Source of the DNA: Streptomyces qaidamensis | GTDB taxonomy: Bacteria > Actinomycetota > Actinomycetes > Streptomycetales > Streptomycetaceae | Length of the DNA stretch: 64,000 bases | Reading direction: 5' to 3' | NCBI RefSeq assembly: GCF_001611795.1 | Contig: NZ_CP015098.1 | Location: 3,720,001 to 3,784,000 of the forward strand | Translations under genes and position numbers: made by a program | Notes under the pieces: generated by a model | The model's input: only the letters and a program-made list of their open reading frames with translations | Database searches by the model: none | Told to the model about the DNA's origin: nothing | Shown here: one piece after another, positions 59,646-64,000 of the stretch | How the letters are laid out: the number at the start of each line of letters is the position of its first letter | How positions within the stretch are numbered: the first letter of the stretch is position 1

Positions 59646-61577
59646 TCAGCTCGTTCCGAAACCGACCGCCAGGTACTCCTTGTCCCGCACCGTCGACCGC
59701 TTGCTCGCGTACACCTTGGACATGAAGAGGTGCCCCTCGGCGTACAGGAACTCGGAGTACTCCGGCGACATGCTGGTCTCCACGTCGCGCACGGCGTCCG
59801 TGGCGGGGTTCTGCAGCAGCGTCGTCTCCTTGAAGCCGGTGCCGGAGATGCTCACGACCTGTCCGCCCTTGTCGTACGGGGGACGCTTGTACGCGATCAG
59901 GTTGCCGCCGTCCATGCGCAGCGGCGAGATCGTGTAGCCGTCGCCCGCGTCGGCCCGCTGCCCGGTCTGCTTGCCGGTGGCGAGGTCGAAGGCGACGATC
60001 TCGTTGGTCCGGCTGTACTTGCCGGTGCCGTCGTGCTCCTCGGTCGGCAGGTAGAGCCGGTCGTTGCCGACGGCCAGCAGGTTGCAGGCCTCGACGCGGG
60101 TGATGCCCTCGCAGCGGGCCGCGAACTGCTCGCCCGGCGCGGAGATGCGCGTGCGCAGCTTGCCGGTCTTGCTGTCGATGGAGAAGAAGTCGGAGATGCC
60201 GCTGCCGTCGCCCGCGGAGTCGCCGACGTCGGCGGCCACGACCAGCGGGTTCGTCGACACGATGCTCGCGTACTCGATGCCCTCGGTCATCTTGTACTCC
60301 GAGATCACCTTCCCGGACTTCGGGTCGATGGTCTGGACGTGCAGCTGCCGCTGGTCGTAGGAGCCGCACTTGCGCACCGCGACCAGCTTGTCGCCGCCGC
60401 CGTACCCGGCGTCGTAGCAGGAGTCGGCCGGCTTCGGGCTCCACAGGAGCTTGCCGGAGACGTCGAAGGCGGCGCCGCCACTGGTGCTGCCGACGGCGAC
60501 GGTCTTCCCGCTGAGGGTGATGTTGTCGAAGTTGATCAGCTGGTCACCGGTCTTGACCGTCTTGGTCCACAGCCTCTTGCCGGCGTCGAGGTCGATGAGC
60601 GCGATCTGGCTGCACCCGTGCGAGGGGTCGGCCTTGGTGGGCATCGCCGGCTGGTAGAGGACCGCCGTGAGGTTGTCGTCCGTGACGTGACGGCTGGCCT
60701 GGCAGACCGGGCCGGCCAGCGGGATCTTCCACAGCTCGCCGCCCTTGTCGCGGTCGTACCCGACGATCCTGGCGATGCCGCTCTTGACGTACGCCTTGTC
60801 GGTGAGCCACGAGCCGGAGACGACGACCGTGCTGTCGTTCTTCACCTCGGGCGCCGGGACCTGGAAGAGGACCTTGGCGCTGGGGTCGGACGGCGCCTTC
60901 TCCTTGCCGGAGGTGGTGCCGCCGTTGTCGTCGTCCGTGCCGCCGGTGCCGCCGCTGGAGGAGGCGGTGTCGTCCTTCTTGCCGTCGTCCTTGCCGGACG
61001 AGGCGTACCAGACACCGCCACCGATGATCAGGGCGATCGCCACGACCGCGGCGACGATGATCAGCATTTGCGCGTTGAACTTCTTGCCGCCGCCCGGCTG
61101 TCCGGCCTGCGGCGGGTGCGGCATGGTCTGCTGCGGATAGCCGTAGCCGGGCTGCTGCCCGTACCCCGGCTGCCCGAAGCCCGGCTGCCCGTACCCCGGC
61201 TGTCCGTACCCCGGCTGTCCGTAAGGCGCTTGCTGCGGCTGCCCGTACGGGCCCGGCTGCTGACCGGGGTAGCCGTAGCCGGGCGGGGTCTGCGGGGCCT
61301 GCGGAGGCTGGGGCGCCGGAGCCCCCTGCGGATACCCGTAACCCGCCGGAGGCTGGGGCGGGTTCTGCGGGGCGGCCGACGGAGGCGTCTGCGGTGTCTG
61401 CGGCGCTGAGGGTGCCTGGGGATAGCCGTATCCCGGCTGCGGGGCCTGGCCGAGGTCCGGACCGGCCGCGGGCGGCGGGGTCTGCGGCGGCTGGTCCTGG
61501 GGCGGCTGGTCCTGGGGCGGCCCGAAGCCGCCCCCCTGCGGGGGCTGCTGGGGCGGCGGGGGCGGCGGCTGGGTCAT
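59646..61577 (-). CDS. Membrane-anchored PQQ-like beta-propeller protein (first paralogue)
   Basis: 643 residues. A Pro/Gln/Gly/Tyr-rich cytoplasmic N-terminus (1-160, with GYGYPQ and PGYGQPGYGQ repeats) leads to a membrane span (about 170-190, MLIIVAAVVAIALIIGG) and an extracellular beta-propeller of PQQ-like blades (DKGGELWKIPL, AGKRLWTKTVKTG, FDVSGKLLWSPKP, DPKSGKVISEYK). The function is unknown; such proteins are common and paralogous in Streptomyces. The downstream neighbour on the same strand is a related copy, 70 bp apart. Confidence 0.9.
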   Translation of the reverse strand: MTQPPPPPPQQPPQGGGFGPPQDQPPQDQPPQTPPPAAGPDLGQAPQPGYGYPQAPSAPQTPQTPPSAAPQNPPQPPAGYGYPQGAPAPQPPQAPQTPPGYGYPGQQPGPYGQPQQAPYGQPGYGQPGYGQPGFGQPGYGQQPGYGYPQQTMPHPPQAGQPGGGKKFNAQMLIIVAAVVAIALIIGGGVWYASSGKDDGKKDDTASSSGGTGGTDDDNGGTTSGKEKAPSDPSAKVLFQVPAPEVKNDSTVVVSGSWLTDKAYVKSGIARIVGYDRDKGGELWKIPLAGPVCQASRHVTDDNLTAVLYQPAMPTKADPSHGCSQIALIDLDAGKRLWTKTVKTGDQLINFDNITLSGKTVAVGSTSGGAAFDVSGKLLWSPKPADSCYDAGYGGGDKLVAVRKCGSYDQRQLHVQTIDPKSGKVISEYKMTEGIEYASIVSTNPLVVAADVGDSAGDGSGISDFFSIDSKTGKLRTRISAPGEQFAARCEGITRVEACNLLAVGNDRLYLPTEEHDGTGKYSRTNEIVAFDLATGKQTGQRADAGDGYTISPLRMDGGNLIAYKRPPYDKGGQVVSISGTGFKETTLLQNPATDAVRDVETSMSPEYSEFLYAEGHLFMSKVYASKRSTVRDKEYLAVGFGTS

Positions 61578-61647
61578 GGCGTGGGTACCTCGGAGAAGGG
61601 GACGGACGACTGGCGGAGTGGGGAAGGAGGATGCGGAAGAGGAAGAG

Positions 61648-63420
61648 TCACTTGCCGTAGGCGAGCATCAACTTCTCCTTCGTGTCGTCGTTTCCGCTCA
61701 GCCGGGTCGTCGAGATGTAGAAGCGCCCGTCGGCCCAGTCGATGTCCTTGGAGAAGAAACCGTCCTCGATGTCCGCGGCACCCTGCGGGTTCTGCAGCAG
61801 CTTGGACGGCTTGTGGCTGCCGCCGCCGGTCGGGATGGACACGATCTGCCCGCCCGCGTCGTACGACGGCTGCACATAGGCGATGAGCTTGCCGCCCTCG
61901 GTCTTGATCGGCAGCATCGACTCGTCGGAGGGGGACTTCACGCGCCACTTCTCCTTGCCGTCGGCGAGGTTGACCGCGACGATCTCGTTGGCGCCGGAGG
62001 TGGCCTCGGTCGGCAGGTACAGCGTGGTGTCGTCGACGGCGACGCCTTCGCAGCCCGTGAGGTCGCGTTCGAGGATGGCCCAGCCGCACTCGGGGGCGAA
62101 GTCCTCGTCGAAGCCGACCTGCGAGCGGAACTTGCCGCCGGAGGTGAAGGTGGAGATGTTCCAGGCCTTCTTGTCCTCGTTGGTGCTGTAGACGACCAGC
62201 GGGCTGACCGAGTAGGTGCGCGCGACCCGCCACCCCTTGTCGAACGGCTGGGTCCACTTGGCCTTGCCGGTCTTGGGGTCGAGCTCCTGGACCTCGTCGT
62301 GCTCCTTGTCGGTTCCGGCGCCGCAGGAGGAGACGGCGATCAGCTTCTCGCCGCCGGCGAACGCGGCGGGGAAGCAGGCGTTGCCGTACTTCTTCTTGTC
62401 GAAGAGCTTGTCGCCGTTGGTGACGTCGTACGCCGTGCCGGACTGGGAGCGGCCCACCATCAGTGTCTTGCCGGTGATGGACAGTTCGACGGAGAGCACG
62501 GAGTCGAACAGGGCGCCGTCGGCGACCTCTTCCTTCCAGCCCTTCTCGCCGGTGTTGAGGTCGATCTCCTGGAGCTGGTTGCACTTGGCGCGGTCGCTGC
62601 TGCCGCTCATGTACGCGACGACGATCTTGTCGTCGGACGTCTTCTGCGGAGTCGTCGCGCAGATCTTCTGCGGGAAGGTGATCGCGTCCCAGGCGGGTTT
62701 GCCGTCACCGGCGTTGTAGGCGAAGAGCTGCTTGTACGCGGCCTTCACCGCCGTCTTGCCGGTGATCCACATGCCGTCGGCGTCGGCGCCGGAGCCGGGC
62801 GCGTCGGGCGCCTCCTTGTACCAGAGGACCTTGGCCTCGCCGGCCTGGCGGCCCTCGTTGAGGTTCTCCGGGTCCTCGCCGCCGTCGCCGCTGCCGTCAC
62901 CGGGGTTGACCGGGGCGGAGGAGCCGGGCTTGGCGTCGTCGGTCTTCTGGGCGACCGGCTTCTTCTTGCCCTTGCCGTCGTCGCCGCCGGTGACGGCCCA
63001 CACGGTGCCGCCGACCACGAGCAGCGCGGCGACCGCGGCGCCGATGATCAGGGCGGGCTTGCCCTTGAAGGGGTTGTTCGAGCCGCCCGCGGGCGGGGTG
63101 CCGGGCGCACCGGGGTACTGCGGCTGCTGCGGGTAGCCGTAGCCGGGCTGGCCGTACGGCCCCGGCTGCTGCGGCGGACCGTAGGGGCCCGGGTTGTACG
63201 GCCCCGGCTGTCCCGGCTGCCCGTACGGACCGGGCTGCTGCGGGGCCTGCTGCGGGTAGCCGTACCCCGGCTGCGGCGGGCCCCGCGGGGGCGGCGGCGT
63301 CTGGGGCGGGCCCTGGGGGGGCGGCGGGGTCTGCGGTGCCCCGTAACCACCGCCCTGCGGCGGCTGGTTCTGCGGTGCTCCGAAGCCACCGTGCGGTGGC
63401 TGACTGGGCGGCTGAGTCAT
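61648..63420 (-). CDS. Membrane-anchored PQQ-like beta-propeller protein (second paralogue)
   Basis: 590 residues with the same design as the gene after it: a Pro/Gln/Gly/Tyr-rich N-terminus with GPYGQPG repeats (1-115), a membrane span (about 123-146, ALIIGAAVAALLVVGGTVWAV) and propeller blades (DGKPAWDAITF, NTGEKGWKEEV, PKTGKAKWTQPF, ADGKEKWRVKSP). The two may have arisen by duplication. It lies after the ABC-F gene end by about 190 bp. Confidence 0.9.
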   Translation of the reverse strand: MTQPPSQPPHGGFGAPQNQPPQGGGYGAPQTPPPPQGPPQTPPPPRGPPQPGYGYPQQAPQQPGPYGQPGQPGPYNPGPYGPPQQPGPYGQPGYGYPQQPQYPGAPGTPPAGGSNNPFKGKPALIIGAAVAALLVVGGTVWAVTGGDDGKGKKKPVAQKTDDAKPGSSAPVNPGDGSGDGGEDPENLNEGRQAGEAKVLWYKEAPDAPGSGADADGMWITGKTAVKAAYKQLFAYNAGDGKPAWDAITFPQKICATTPQKTSDDKIVVAYMSGSSDRAKCNQLQEIDLNTGEKGWKEEVADGALFDSVLSVELSITGKTLMVGRSQSGTAYDVTNGDKLFDKKKYGNACFPAAFAGGEKLIAVSSCGAGTDKEHDEVQELDPKTGKAKWTQPFDKGWRVARTYSVSPLVVYSTNEDKKAWNISTFTSGGKFRSQVGFDEDFAPECGWAILERDLTGCEGVAVDDTTLYLPTEATSGANEIVAVNLADGKEKWRVKSPSDESMLPIKTEGGKLIAYVQPSYDAGGQIVSIPTGGGSHKPSKLLQNPQGAADIEDGFFSKDIDWADGRFYISTTRLSGNDDTKEKLMLAYGK

Positions 63421-63539
63421 CAGCGGCTCCCCCGTTCGATCACTGATTTTTAGCCACGCCCTGAGGTACGCGATGGGCTCAGAGTCGCTTCATGAAGTTC
63501 TAAGACGACTCTTTCTATCACCAGGTTCCGACAGCACAC

Positions 63540-63579
63540 CGGGCCGATCACCCCCTGTTCCCAAGGGAGGACCGGCCCG
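63540..63579 (-). terminator. Weak inverted repeat after the ABC-F gene
   Basis: CGGGCCG (63540-63546) pairs with CGGCCCG (63573-63579) around a 26-nt loop containing TCCCAAGGGA. It lies 33 bp downstream of the ABC-F stop and may be its terminator, though no U-run follows. Confidence 0.4.
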
Positions 63580-63611
63580 TGATGCCCTCGTTATGCGCCT
63601 TCACGCACCCT

Positions 63612-64000
63612 TCACGCGCCCTCGGCCAGTTCCAGCCAGCGCATCTCCAGCTCCTCGCGCTGACCGGCCAACTCCCGCAGCTCGGCGTCCAGTTCAGCCA
63701 CCTTCGCGAAGTCCGTGGCGTTTTCGGCGATTTGGGTGTGGAGCTTGGTCTCCTTCTCGGAGACCTTGTCGAGCTGCCGCTCGATCTTCTGGAGCTCCTT
63801 CTTGGCGGCACGCTGGTCGGCGGCGCTCTTCTCCGGGGCGGCGGACTGCTGCTGTGCGGCGGCGGGGACCGAGGCGGCCGCGGCCTCCTCCATGCGCTGC
63901 CTGCGCTCCAGGTACTCGTCGATGCCGCGCGGCAGCATCCGCAGGGCGCCGTCGCCGAGCAGCGCGAACACCCGGTCGGTGGTGCGCTCGATGAAGAACC
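63612..64000 (-). CDS. ABC-F family ATPase, C-terminal fragment
   Basis: Only the last 129 residues are visible. They start FFIERTTDRVFALLGDGALR, the H-loop-distal end of the second nucleotide-binding domain, and MLPRGIDEYLERRQRMEE, followed by the Ala/Glu coiled-coil C-terminal domain of ABC-F proteins (EKSAADQRAAKKELQKIERQ, SEKETKLHTQIAENATDFAK, ELAGQREELEMRWLEL). These soluble proteins act on the ribosome, giving antibiotic resistance or translation rescue. The gene runs off the right edge. Confidence 0.88.
   Translation of the reverse strand, partial: FFIERTTDRVFALLGDGALRMLPRGIDEYLERRQRMEEAAAASVPAAAQQQSAAPEKSAADQRAAKKELQKIERQLDKVSEKETKLHTQIAENATDFAKVAELDAELRELAGQREELEMRWLELAEGA

Overview
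This window is a high-GC actinobacterial chromosome segment, almost certainly from a Streptomyces close to S. coelicolor. The evidence is codon use with G or C at nearly every third position, many GTG starts, and a gene order (DUF501-divIC-eno-rpf-rpf-P450-mazG-mfd, then glmU-prs-rplY-pth-ppc-desaturase-tam/tamR-galTEK) that I recall from the core of the S. coelicolor chromosome. No prophage, plasmid origin, rRNA operon or CRISPR array was seen. One tRNA (tRNA-Gln, UUG) is present. Both window ends cut genes: the Ppx/GppA start at base 1 and an ABC-F ATPase end at base 64000.

Layout. 1-17 kb: minus-strand housekeeping genes (ppx, DUF501, divIC, eno), two resuscitation-promoting-factor muralytic enzymes (the one next to eno carries a c-di-AMP riboswitch leader), a CYP107-like P450, mazG, a SurA-like lipoprotein, a Ser/Thr kinase with its membrane partner, a GNAT, a secreted HNH lipoprotein with a small antitoxin-like gene opposite, and mfd. 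Several gaps here hold short GC-rich tandem repeats. 17-30 kb: DUF2079 membrane protein, MacB-type ABC exporter, MFS exporter, GNAT, a small scar with a transposase C-terminal remnant, a DUF485/solute:sodium symporter pair, a DivIVA-like coiled-coil protein and an AhpD-like protein.

29.8-35.4 kb is the most unusual part: a compact cluster of polymorphic-toxin and immunity domains. It contains a 1001-residue Imm35-like/Pro-Gly linker/deaminase/SUKH-4 fusion, a WHH-nuclease/SUKH-1 fusion, and, divergently, a YwqJ-type deaminase followed by a SUKH-3 immunity protein. None has a visible secretion signal, and toxin and immunity domains share polypeptides. An orphan histidine kinase and a two-HTH plus LAGLIDADG-like protein separate it from tRNA-Gln.

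37.8-64 kb: cell-wall and central metabolism (glmU, prs, rplY, pth, ppc), a sortase-substrate-like surface protein (LAETG), a desaturase-TetR operon with a two-copy operator, tam with its divergent MarR regulator TamR and operators between them, a NarL-type regulator, a lipoprotein pair, the galTEK operon opposite an SSS-family transporter, an atypical response regulator lacking the phospho-acceptor Asp, and two tandem paralogous PQQ-propeller membrane proteins. Stem-loops at most convergent junctions look like bidirectional terminators.
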